From contig NZ_VDFY01000176.1 in the NCBI RefSeq assembly GCF_006228125.1, positions 1 to 57,829 of the forward strand: a stretch of DNA of 57,829 nucleotides, read 5' to 3'. This document shows, piece by piece, positions 30,375-38,500 of this stretch (position 1 is the first letter of the stretch; each line of letters opens with the position of its first letter). Both the position numbers and the translations under genes were made by a program. The notes under the pieces were generated by a model. It worked only from the letters and a program-made list of their open reading frames with translations. It searched no databases and was not told the DNA's origin. Source of the stretch: Micromonospora orduensis. GTDB taxonomy: Bacteria; Actinomycetota; Actinomycetes; Mycobacteriales; Micromonosporaceae.

Positions 30375-31571
30375 TCACTGGTTCGACAGCTCCTTCATCT
30401 CGGTGATGGCCGGTACGGCCATCGGGTCCAGCCCGTGGGCCAGAGCCAGGTAGATCGACGCGAAATCCGGCACCGCGATCAGCGAGGCCAGCCGTTCCAG
30501 CGCGGAGCCGCCCTCGGCGGTCACCACGTCACACCGCACCCCGCGCCGCTCGGCGAGGGTCTGCACCGCGTCCGCGCGGCGCTCCTCCACCGCCAGTGGC
30601 TCGTCGGTGTCGTCCTCGGCGTTGAGCCCGCCGTCGCGCAGCAGCACCAGCCGCAGGCGGGTCCCCTCGCCGTCGTCCTCCGCCGGGTCGGCGAAGATGT
30701 CCCGCTCGCCCTCGGCCAGACCACCGAAGACGCCGTCGAGCAGGCCGACGCGACCCCGACCGGCCTCGCCGAGCGCACCGGTGACCACCGGGTAGCGGGC
30801 GTTGGCCGACAGGGTGTCACCGAACCGGCGGGCCGCCACCGTCGCCAGCGGGGACGAGCCCCAGACGATCGGGATCGACCCGGCCAGGCCCAGCGCCAGC
30901 GACTTCGCCGGGTTGACGAACGATTCCGCAGCGGACCGGCAGCGGTCCGCGTCCGCGTCGAGCCGGGACGCGGTCTCCGCCAGATCGGCCTCGTTGACCT
31001 TCACCAGCCCGAGCGAACGGGCGGCGAGCAGCACCGGCACGGTGAGCGCCCAGAGGCTGGCCCGCGCCGGCGCACGTCGGGGCACCGGGATGAACGGCGC
31101 ACGGGCCCGCTCGGCAACCGACTGCAACTGCGAATCCGGTGCGCCCACCGCGACGAGTCGGGCACCACGTCGGTGCGCCGCCTCGGCGGCGCCGAGCGCC
31201 TCCGGGCTCCGACCCGACGCGCTCACCGCGATCACCACGTCGGCCGCGCCCACCCAGCCGGGGACGCCCGCGCTGCGGTGCCCGATGATCGGGACCGGGC
31301 AGCGTGGCCCGGCGACAGTGGCCAGCACGTCACCGGTACGCCCGGCGGTGCCGATGCCCGCGATCACCACGGCCCGGGGCCGCCCGTCGTCGGCGAGCAC
31401 CGCCAGATTCGCCTCGGCGGCCAGCGCCGCGCTCTCCCGCACCTGCGCGCCCGCCGAGGCGGTGTGCCGGAGCATGTCACCCGGATCGTGCTCGGCCAGC
31501 GCGGCCGGGTTGTCGAGCAGGGCCTCGTCGGCGTCGCGCCGACCACTGACCCCGGCCGTACCGTCGATCAT
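30375..31571 (-). CDS. SIS-domain phosphosugar isomerase-like protein
   Basis: 398 residues from ATG 31571, which overlaps the Trm112 stop (ATGA). The protein has two SIS-type halves: an N-terminal half with VVIAGIGTAGRTGDVLA and VVIAVSASGRSPEALGAA, and a C-terminal half with FVNPAKSLALGLAGSIPIVWGSSPLATVAARRFGD in part and a phosphoglucose/phosphomannose-isomerase C-terminal fold. It corresponds in order to Rv3256c, between manA and manB. Related archaeal enzymes are bifunctional PGI/PMI; here the activity is unproven and glycan-sugar regulation is an alternative. Confidence 0.9.
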   Translation of the reverse strand: MIDGTAGVSGRRDADEALLDNPAALAEHDPGDMLRHTASAGAQVRESAALAAEANLAVLADDGRPRAVVIAGIGTAGRTGDVLATVAGPRCPVPIIGHRSAGVPGWVGAADVVIAVSASGRSPEALGAAEAAHRRGARLVAVGAPDSQLQSVAERARAPFIPVPRRAPARASLWALTVPVLLAARSLGLVKVNEADLAETASRLDADADRCRSAAESFVNPAKSLALGLAGSIPIVWGSSPLATVAARRFGDTLSANARYPVVTGALGEAGRGRVGLLDGVFGGLAEGERDIFADPAEDDGEGTRLRLVLLRDGGLNAEDDTDEPLAVEERRADAVQTLAERRGVRCDVVTAEGGSALERLASLIAVPDFASIYLALAHGLDPMAVPAITEMKELSNQ

Positions 31572-31753
31572 GATGCCTGCCCTGGGCCACCGCGCGCCTC
31601 GTCGAGCAGCAGCACCGGCACGTCGTCGCGGACCTCGAAGATCCGGCCGCACTGCGTGCAGGTCAGCGTCTGCGCCTCGGCGTCGTAGGTGAGCGGGGCG
31701 TGGTGCGTGTCCGGACAGGCGAGAATCTCGAGCAACTGCGGATCCAGGGCCAT
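31568..31753 (-). CDS. Trm112-family small zinc-ribbon-like protein
   Basis: 61 residues, MALDPQLLEILACPDTHHAP, then TCTQCGRIFEVRDDVPVLLL. The family typically activates methyltransferases or is of unknown role in bacteria. The usual four-cysteine ribbon (CPxC...CxxC) is reduced to Cys13 plus the CTQC pair; His16/His17 occupy the place of the second Cys and might serve as the ligand. It starts behind GGAAGGAGCC and overlaps the SIS gene start, so the two are coupled. It is downstream of manB by 61 bases. Confidence 0.88.
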   Translation of the reverse strand: MALDPQLLEILACPDTHHAPLTYDAEAQTLTCTQCGRIFEVRDDVPVLLLDEARGGPGQAS

Positions 31754-31814
31754 GGCACGGCTCCTTCCACGTGTGCGGCTTCACCGGCGGCGGTGCCGAC
31801 CGGCGCAGGCGATC

Positions 31815-33200
31815 TTATCGGCGAACGCGGTTGAGCACGTCGTCCCGGAGCGAGACCATCCGCTCCCGGGTGGGCGCCTCGACGTTGAGCCGCAGCAACG
31901 GCTCCGTATTGGAGGCGCGCAGGTTGAACCACGCGCCGTCGGGGAAACGCAGCGTGAGCCCGTCCATCTCGTCGACCTCCGCCTCGGGGTACGCGGCCCG
32001 CACGTCGGCGACCGCGCCCGCCTGGTCGGCCACCGTCGAGTTGATCTCGCCGGAGGCGACGTAGCGCTCGTACTCCCCGGCCAGCACGGACAGCGGCAGC
32101 GACTGCTCACCCAGCGCGGCCAGGGTGTGCATCGCGGCGAGCATTCCGGTGTCGGCGAACCAGAAGTCCCGGAAGTAGTAGTGCGCCGAGTGCTCGCCAC
32201 CGAAGACGGCGTTGGTCCGCGCCATCTCGGCCTTGATGAAGGAGTGCCCGACGCGGGCGACGACGGGCTCCCCGCCGTGTTCACGGATGATCTCCGGGAC
32301 GGCGCTGGACGTGATGAGGCCGTGGATCACCGTGGAGCCCGGGTGCTTCGCCAACTCGCGAGCGGCCACCAGGGCGGTGATCGCCGACGGCGAGACCGGC
32401 TCGCCGCGCTCGTCCACCACGAAGCAACGGTCGGCGTCACCGTCGAAGGCCAGCCCGATCTCGGCGCCGTGCTCGACCACCGCGCGCTGGAGGTCGACCA
32501 GGTTCGCCGGATCCAACGGGTTGGCCTCGTGGTTGGGGAAGCTGCCGTCCAACTCGAAGTACAGCGGCACGATCTCCAACGGCAGGGCCGACAGGGCCGC
32601 GTCGCCGAGCACTGTGGGAACCGTGAAGCCGCCCATCCCGTTGCCCGCGTCGACCACCACCTTCAACGGCCGGATGCCGGACAGGTCGACCAGCTTGCGC
32701 AGGTACGCGGCGTAGTCGGGAAGCAGGTCACGGCGTTCGACCGGTCGGGTCGGCTCGCCGCCCGGACGGGCCGCGCCCGAATCCAGGAGGGCCTGTGCGC
32801 GATCGCGGATCTCCGCGAGCCCGCTGTCCTGACCGATCGGCCGGGCACCAGAGCGGCACATCTTGATGCCGTTGTACTGCGCGGGGTTGTGGCTGGCCGT
32901 GAACATGGCCCCCGGCAGGTCGAGCGAACCGGAGGCGAAGTAGAGCAGATCGGTGGAGGCGAGCCCGATCTCGATCACCGAGCGGCCCTCCGCGCGGACG
33001 CCGGCCGCGAACGCCTCGGCCAACCCGGGCGAACTGGCCCGCATGTCGTACCCGACGACTACCGCGTCGCCCGGCTCGTCGGTGGTGTTGAGGAGCTGGG
33101 TGAACGCGACTCCAAGCGCCTCGGCGGTCCGCTCGTCCCACTGGTCCGGCACCGTCCCTCGGACGTCGTACGCCTTCACGATCTGGGACAGATCAGACAC
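31815..33200 (-). CDS. manB: Phosphomannomutase/phosphoglucomutase
   Basis: Converts mannose-6-phosphate to mannose-1-phosphate for GDP-mannose synthesis. The 461-residue protein begins at GTG 33200 (SDLSQIVKAYDVRG) after AAGGAG; the frame stays open upstream to 33968 but those residues are not family-like. Motifs: phosphoserine loop MFTASHNPAQYNGIK (Ser near residue 103), magnesium loop LAFDGDADRC (about 253), sugar loop FGGEHSAHYYFRD and phosphate loop LRASNTEPLLRLN. It corresponds to Rv3257c and heads the manB-Trm112-SIS-CDF-manA block. Confidence 0.96.
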   Translation of the reverse strand: MSDLSQIVKAYDVRGTVPDQWDERTAEALGVAFTQLLNTTDEPGDAVVVGYDMRASSPGLAEAFAAGVRAEGRSVIEIGLASTDLLYFASGSLDLPGAMFTASHNPAQYNGIKMCRSGARPIGQDSGLAEIRDRAQALLDSGAARPGGEPTRPVERRDLLPDYAAYLRKLVDLSGIRPLKVVVDAGNGMGGFTVPTVLGDAALSALPLEIVPLYFELDGSFPNHEANPLDPANLVDLQRAVVEHGAEIGLAFDGDADRCFVVDERGEPVSPSAITALVAARELAKHPGSTVIHGLITSSAVPEIIREHGGEPVVARVGHSFIKAEMARTNAVFGGEHSAHYYFRDFWFADTGMLAAMHTLAALGEQSLPLSVLAGEYERYVASGEINSTVADQAGAVADVRAAYPEAEVDEMDGLTLRFPDGAWFNLRASNTEPLLRLNVEAPTRERMVSLRDDVLNRVRR

Positions 33201-33268
33201 TGGTTCCGCTCCTTGGCCGCAGTTTCCACCGAACCTGAGCGTATCGGAGGGTAGAGGTCCGGCCCCGC

Positions 33269-34315
33269 TCAGCCGGGGAGCCGGGGCATGATCGCGGTGC
33301 GCTCGCCACCGTCGGGCGGATCGTCGGGCGGCGGCGGGGTGCCCGGAGCGCCTGGCATCGGCTGTGTCGCCTCGGGTGTCGGCGCGTTCCCCGCCGGTCG
33401 GGCCCCGTACACACCCGGGGCGGGCCGGGGAGGGGGCACCGTGCCGTAGCCGCCGGACGGCTGCTGGCCGTACACCGAGCCGGGGTGACCGGGCGCGGTC
33501 GGTGACCCACCGCCGGAGCGGTAGGTGGTGCCGCCGGGGTTGCCCGGCAGCGGCCCGGGCGGCGGGTCGGTCGGCGACCGGTCCTGCCGTGAACGGCGAA
33601 CCAGCAGCACGATGAGCAGCAGTCCGACGGCGACCATCGCGATACCGAAGAACATCACAGGTGAACCGTCGCCGGACTCGGCGGCGGCCGGCGTCGTGGA
33701 CGGCGCGGCGGCCGTCGGAGCGAGCGCGGCCGGGTTCACCACCTCGCCTGCCGTCGCGACCTCGGTCGGGCTCGGAGTCGGGGTGGGATTCTTCGACGGC
33801 GTCGGCGACGGGGTGACCCGGGCGCCGTTCAGCCTCGCCGTGTCGGTACCCCGACCCAGCTCCTGGCCGGCCGCGCTGACCCCCACGCCGGTCACCACGA
33901 GCCGTCCGCCCGGCGTGCCCTCGGCGAACGCCACCCGGTACCGCACGGTGATGCCCTTGCCCTTGCACAGGGTCGGCTTCGCCGGCGACGTCTGCCCGGT
34001 CACCGCGCTGCCGTCACCCCCGGACACCGCCACCGGGAACCAACGCCCGCCGGCGTTCACCTGCACCGACACCTGATCCGGCTGGAGACCCTCCAGGCTC
34101 AGGCCCAGGGCGGTACGCAGCAGCACGCACCCGTCGGAGCGCTTGCGCACCGCGACGTTCACCCCCTGCGCCGAACCACCGGCGGAGAAACTGCTGGCGG
34201 CGCCGACCCGGACCGAGTCGTCGTCGGCCGACGCCGGCGACGCACTGAGCAGCACCAGGCCGCCCAGGACACCGCAGACCGTCGCGAGCCGCGCCGCGCG
34301 CCGACGCACCGTCAT
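33269..34315 (-). CDS. Secreted membrane-anchored protein of unknown function
   Basis: 348 residues from ATG 34315, directly behind GAGGTGATC, a near-perfect ribosome-binding site. Layout: signal peptide (TVRRRAARLATVCGVLGG, cleavage near ASA-DD), extracellular domain with two cysteines (SDGCVLLRTAL and KPTLCKGKGI), a Pro/Thr/Ser-rich stalk, one transmembrane segment (MFFGIAMVAVGLLLIVLLV near residue 235) and a long Pro/Gly/Tyr-rich cytoplasmic tail ending ERTAIMPRLPG. It resembles actinobacterial surface proteins of unknown role. Monocistronic-looking; manB follows downstream on the same strand. Confidence 0.85.
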   Translation of the reverse strand: MTVRRRAARLATVCGVLGGLVLLSASPASADDDSVRVGAASSFSAGGSAQGVNVAVRKRSDGCVLLRTALGLSLEGLQPDQVSVQVNAGGRWFPVAVSGGDGSAVTGQTSPAKPTLCKGKGITVRYRVAFAEGTPGGRLVVTGVGVSAAGQELGRGTDTARLNGARVTPSPTPSKNPTPTPSPTEVATAGEVVNPAALAPTAAAPSTTPAAAESGDGSPVMFFGIAMVAVGLLLIVLLVRRSRQDRSPTDPPPGPLPGNPGGTTYRSGGGSPTAPGHPGSVYGQQPSGGYGTVPPPRPAPGVYGARPAGNAPTPEATQPMPGAPGTPPPPDDPPDGGERTAIMPRLPG

Positions 34316-34495
34316 GATCACCTCACCGTTTCCCCCCCGGGTGGGGTCCGCGGGTCAGGCTACTACCGGCCCACCCCCACCCCTGGTCATAGAGCGGCCC
34401 GCATGTGTGCGGCGTTACGGTTTACGGCCCGGTCCGCCCGGCCACTCTTGATCCACTTGACGTCGACGAAAGCGGCTTCGATCAATCCGAGCGGA

Positions 34496-34900
34496 TCACC
34501 CCGCCTCGGCGAGCGCGTCACGGCAGAGCCGGTCGGCCGTCCGGGTGGTCTCCGGCAGCCGGTAGCGCGGGGCCAGCGCGAGCACCCGAGCGGTGGCGTT
34601 GTCCAGGCTCATCCGGTGCCCGACGCTGACGAAGACCGGCTTCACGGCGTCCTGGGTCCGCAGCACGCGACCGACAACCTCACCCCCGTCCCGCAGCGGC
34701 GACCAGGCACCCCGCCGCACCGGCGGCGGATCCCACTCGCCGACCAGCGGTGTCTTACCCACCCCGATCGCCGGCAGCCCGGTCACCACCCCGAGATGAC
34801 AGGCGAGCCCGAACCGGCGCGGATGAGCCAACCCGTGCCCGTCACAGACCAGCAGGTCTGGTCGGGTGGTCAGCCGGTCCAGCGCGGCGAGCAGAGGACG
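34496..34900 (-). pseudogene. nfi: Endonuclease V remnant, 5' part missing
   Basis: From about 34900 to the stop at 34496 the frame reads as the C-terminal 60 percent of deoxyinosine-specific endonuclease [54 protein letters not shown] and [17 protein letters not shown]. Upstream in the same frame, the sequence stops looking like the family: the FPYVPG-type segment and the N-terminal Asp of the catalytic centre are absent. The open frame continues to 35017 but with unrelated sequence. It sits exactly at the border of the toxin operon, suggesting a deletion or recombination joint. Most likely non-functional. Confidence 0.75.
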
Positions 34901-35048
34901 CTCCGCTCGTCCGCGAAGGTGCCCCCGAGCGCGGGTCGTCGTCCGAATGAACGAACATGTCCGACCAGCCAAAGACCCGCGTGGGTGCACTGCCGGAGGT
35001 ATTCGGCTCGGCACCACTGCCGGCGTCCGAGCCGGATCCGCGGGTCAT
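34842..35048 (-). CDS. Small hypothetical ORF, probably truncated at its 3' end
   Basis: 68 codons from ATG 35048, overlapping the preceding stop as ATGA. The first 45 residues (for example [20 protein letters not shown]) are compositionally plausible as protein, but the last 20 residues are read out of frame through endonuclease V sequence. This suggests a gene whose 3' end was lost at the junction near 34905. No family recognised. The overlap arrangement is the main support. Confidence 0.4.
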   Translation of the reverse strand: MTRGSGSDAGSGAEPNTSGSAPTRVFGWSDMFVHSDDDPRSGAPSRTSGASSARRAGPADHPTRPAGL

Positions 35049-35230
35049 GTCGGCGCCGTCAACTCGTGCCGGGCACCTGGATCACCTGCGGCGCGTAGCT
35101 GCTCCTCGACGATCAAGCAGGTCCGTTGCCGAACCCCCCGGATGAGAGCCCGCCCCTTCGGCGTCAGGTGACGCCCCTCGGCTGCCGCCCGCAACTTATC
35201 GTTGACCGGACGACGGCCGCGCACCGTCAT
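35045..35230 (-). CDS. Small hypothetical protein in toxin operon
   Basis: 61 residues from ATG 35230, which overlaps the stop of the candidate immunity gene as ATGA; its own stop overlaps the next ORF the same way. The sequence (TVRGRRPVNDKLRAAAEGRH, LTPKGRALIRGVRQRTCLIV) is basic and helical. Third positions are less GC-rich than in the core genes, as in the rest of the toxin 3' region. It could be a second immunity or regulatory protein, or a fragment; I do not recognise it. Confidence 0.5.
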   Translation of the reverse strand: MTVRGRRPVNDKLRAAAEGRHLTPKGRALIRGVRQRTCLIVEEQLRAAGDPGARHELTAPT

Positions 35231-35517
35231 CGGCACCCTGAGGGGAACATGCTGCGGATCGCCTCCTCGCCGGGCAAGCTCGCGCCACCCGTGACGACCT
35301 CGGCCACACTCTCCGCCGTTGCGCGATCGACAGTGTCGAAGCGGTCAACGTTGCGATGGTCATTGACGAATCGCATAACCAGGCCGGGATCGAAAGCCCA
35401 TTCTCGACTACGGTGATCCCACAGGATCGCGTTGCCCAGGCCGCCATCAGTCACGAACAGTCCGGCCGGCCCCCCGATTCGCTCATCATTCCGGTAGATC
35501 ACGTAGTAGATCAACAA
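35227..35517 (-). CDS. Candidate immunity protein for the adjacent toxin
   Basis: 96 residues if started at TTG 35517, which follows GGAG by 7 bases; a TTG at 35514 is equally in frame. The start lies inside the last 32 bases of the toxin gene, a tight coupling usual for toxin-immunity pairs. The protein (LIYYVIYRNDERIGGPAG, LWDHRSREWAFDPGLVMRF) is small, soluble and acidic at the C-terminus, with alternating strands then helix. I do not recognise a named immunity family. Its position directly after a polymorphic toxin is the argument for function. Confidence 0.65.
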   Translation of the reverse strand: MLIYYVIYRNDERIGGPAGLFVTDGGLGNAILWDHRSREWAFDPGLVMRFVNDHRNVDRFDTVDRATAESVAEVVTGGASLPGEEAIRSMFPSGCR

Positions 35518-38500
35518 ATTCCTTCTCCAACCTGCTGGCGACACCCTCCGTCACCGGAAAGTCGTTGGACCTGAGACCTAGATCCTGCACCACCTCCGAG
35601 AAGGTTGTCCCCTGGTGGTCAAGCCATGACCGATACCTCCGCCAGGCCTCTCCGTTGCTGCTCAACCACTTTGCGAAGCTGGCGTCCTTAGCCGGGACGA
35701 AACTGTCCAGGCCGGGCGGGAGGCGGTCCGACATCCGCTGCTCACGGTTCGTGGCGAGCATCCGCAGAAATGCCTGCACCTGCTCCTCGGGCCTGGCCGA
35801 GGCCCGACGCAGGATCTCGTAGTCGCTGTGAGTCTGCACCCATGCCTCCCGCGACTCGCGGGTGTGAAACTGCACCTCGAGAAGGAACCCATCGGGCGAT
35901 CGGAGGGTGCAGTTGAATCCATAGAATCTGTTGCCGGCTCGCCAGAAGTTCTTGAGCGACGACGGTGGGACGGAGAAGCCGGCTTCCACCAGGCCCGCCA
36001 ACACCAGTTGGACGGCTCGCCGATAGTTCTCCCCGGACGGCATCTCGAACAAGAACCTCAGAACGTCGTTGACCGTCCCCGCGAACTCCTCGACGCCGAC
36101 CGCTAGACCACGCGCCTCGTCGCGATACTTCCGCGCCAGCGACTCCAGCCCTTTGACGCGAAACTCCCGGTCCCGCAGTTGCACCGGCTCGCTGAGGCCA
36201 ACCATCTCCGTCACGTTCCGTCCGACCTGAGCCAGCGCGTCCTCGACGTGGTCGGCGACGGCGACCGCGCGGTCACGCAGGTCCGTCAGCGCCGCCCACT
36301 CCGTCGTCGTGAGCCGCGCCAGGTCGACAGCCGGCGGCCTCGGGCCGTCAGCCTCGGCCGCGTCGCCGCCCGGCGTGACCGGGGGTTGCGCCGAGCCCGG
36401 CCCGTCCAGGAGCAGGTACATCCGGTTGATGTACGGGTCGCCGTGACCGCCGTCGTCCCGCGCTGACGGGTGGTTCGGCAGGTCGGGCCGTTCGCTGAAC
36501 CGGCCTCGGGGCAGTCCGCCGAGTGGCATGGGCCGGCCGTCTCCTCCGAGCACCAGCGCGTCGATGCCGACCACGTCCGGGTAGAGCGGCCGGTCGCGGA
36601 TGTTGCCGGTCTGCGGGTCGACGTAGAGGATCGTTCCGTTCTGGTTGAGCGCCACCCAGGCGTGCGAGCCGCCGCCGGCCCACTCGGTGATCAGGAACGC
36701 GTAGCTGCCGTGCCCACCCAGCAGCATCTGGTCGTGCAGGTTGCGGTAGCTGCGGTCGGCGGCCTGTCGTGCGTGCGCCGGGCGCAGCCGTTGGCCCGGT
36801 GGCGGGGTGAGGAGCCGCTGGAACCTGCCGCCGGTGACGTCTTCCACCCGGCCGGGTCCGCCGGCTTCGCCTCGGATGGGGCGGCGGGTGTCGCCGTCGA
36901 GGTACCCGTCGAAGGTGCGCGGCGCAGACACGCGGGGCCGCCCGTGCACCCACGTCTCGAACATCGACAGGGTGCAGTCCAGGCAGTTGATGCCCCGGGT
37001 GGCGTCGGCCATCGGCCCGCCGTCGTTGAGGAGCCGGAACCAGGCGCCGCGGCGGGGGTCGGCGGTGCGGGTGACGCTGCCGTCCGGGTCGCGGGGCATC
37101 TGCCGTTCGACGTCGACCTGGTGCAGGGCCAGCGGCGGGCGTAGTCCGCCAGGCTGCCCGTACGGCCGGGAGTCGTCGATCGGCGGGGGCACGTCGTCGC
37201 CGGTGAGCCGGGACGGGCCGCGGACCTCCACCGCGCCGAGGGCGAGCGCGCCCACGTCCGTGTTGGCCTGCCGGAAGGCCGCGTCGCCGATGTCGACGAC
37301 CTCCGGCGCCCGGGCGCCGGCCAGCACCGCGTCGGCCAGGTCACGGCATTGGGTGTACGCGCGCGTCTCGTCGTTCGCGGCCCGCTGCCAGCCGTCGGCC
37401 CACCGCTGGTGGCCGGTCCGGTGGAGTTGCCGGGCGTAGGTGCCGTACTCGACGGCCCGGCGGTCGTGTTCGGCGGCCAGGGCGTGCAGTCGGCTGGCCT
37501 CGGCCTGCCGGCGGCTGTGCTCGAACTCGTTGCGCCGCGACTCGTAGTAGCCCCGGTAGCGCTGTCGCTCGGCGGCTTCCGCCTCGGCCGCCCACCGGGC
37601 CGCGTACCAGTCGCTGGCCTCGATGTCGGACTGCGACGGCGCCGTCAGGTTTCCCGGGACCGGTGCTCGGCCGCGCGCCGGATGCGGGGGTACGCGTCCC
37701 GGCCCGAACGCCTGCCACGTCGGTAGGTGCGCTGCCGGCGGCGCCACCCCGGCGGCGACTGTCGGGGCAGGGGTGCTCGTCGCCGACGGGGACCACGTGG
37801 ACGGGCCGGTGACGCTCGGGGCCGTTCCGGTGCTGCCGTTGGGTGGGCTGGGCGCGACCCCGGTGGCTGGTGTGCCGGCCTGGTCGAACGTGCCGGTCGT
37901 GGGCGCGGCGACCGAGGAGAGGGTGGGGTCGGTGGCGATCGGGTGTCTCGAGCCGGCCGCATCCGTGGTGACCGGGACGTGCCCGTCCGACGATGGCGCG
38001 GCGGTCTCGGTCGGGAGCACCGGACGGCTCGGATCGTCGCCGATCGTCGGCGACACAGGTGCCCCGGCCAGGTCCGACACGGTGGGCTGGCTCAGGCCGT
38101 ACGACACGGCCGCTCCCACCTCGGGCGGTGACGCGACGGCCACATCCGCATGGCCGACCGCCCCCTGCGCCGGAACCACAGGCGACCCGACCACCGGCCC
38201 GCCGACAGCGGATGACACCGATCCCGACGACACCGACCCCGAAGACACCGGCCCCGAGGACACCGACCCGACCGAGGCCGACTCCGAGGAGGCCGGAGCG
38301 GACGAGCCCGACGACGTGGAGGCAGCGCCGGTTGCAGGCGCGTCCACAGAGGATGCCTCGACGGCGGGAGGGGGACCCAGGGAAGGGCCGGCGAGTGCGG
38401 CTCCCGCCAGGGCGTTGGCCTGCGCGGCGAGTTTGGCGTGCAACGCGTGGTCGGTCTGGGCGGTGGCCGAGCCGGTGGCCCCGGAGGCGGCGGCGCGGGC

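Noticed and set aside
34911..35226. Insertion sequence at the nfi junction
   Set aside because: No transposase, terminal inverted repeats or target duplication could be found; the joint looks like a simple recombination or deletion.
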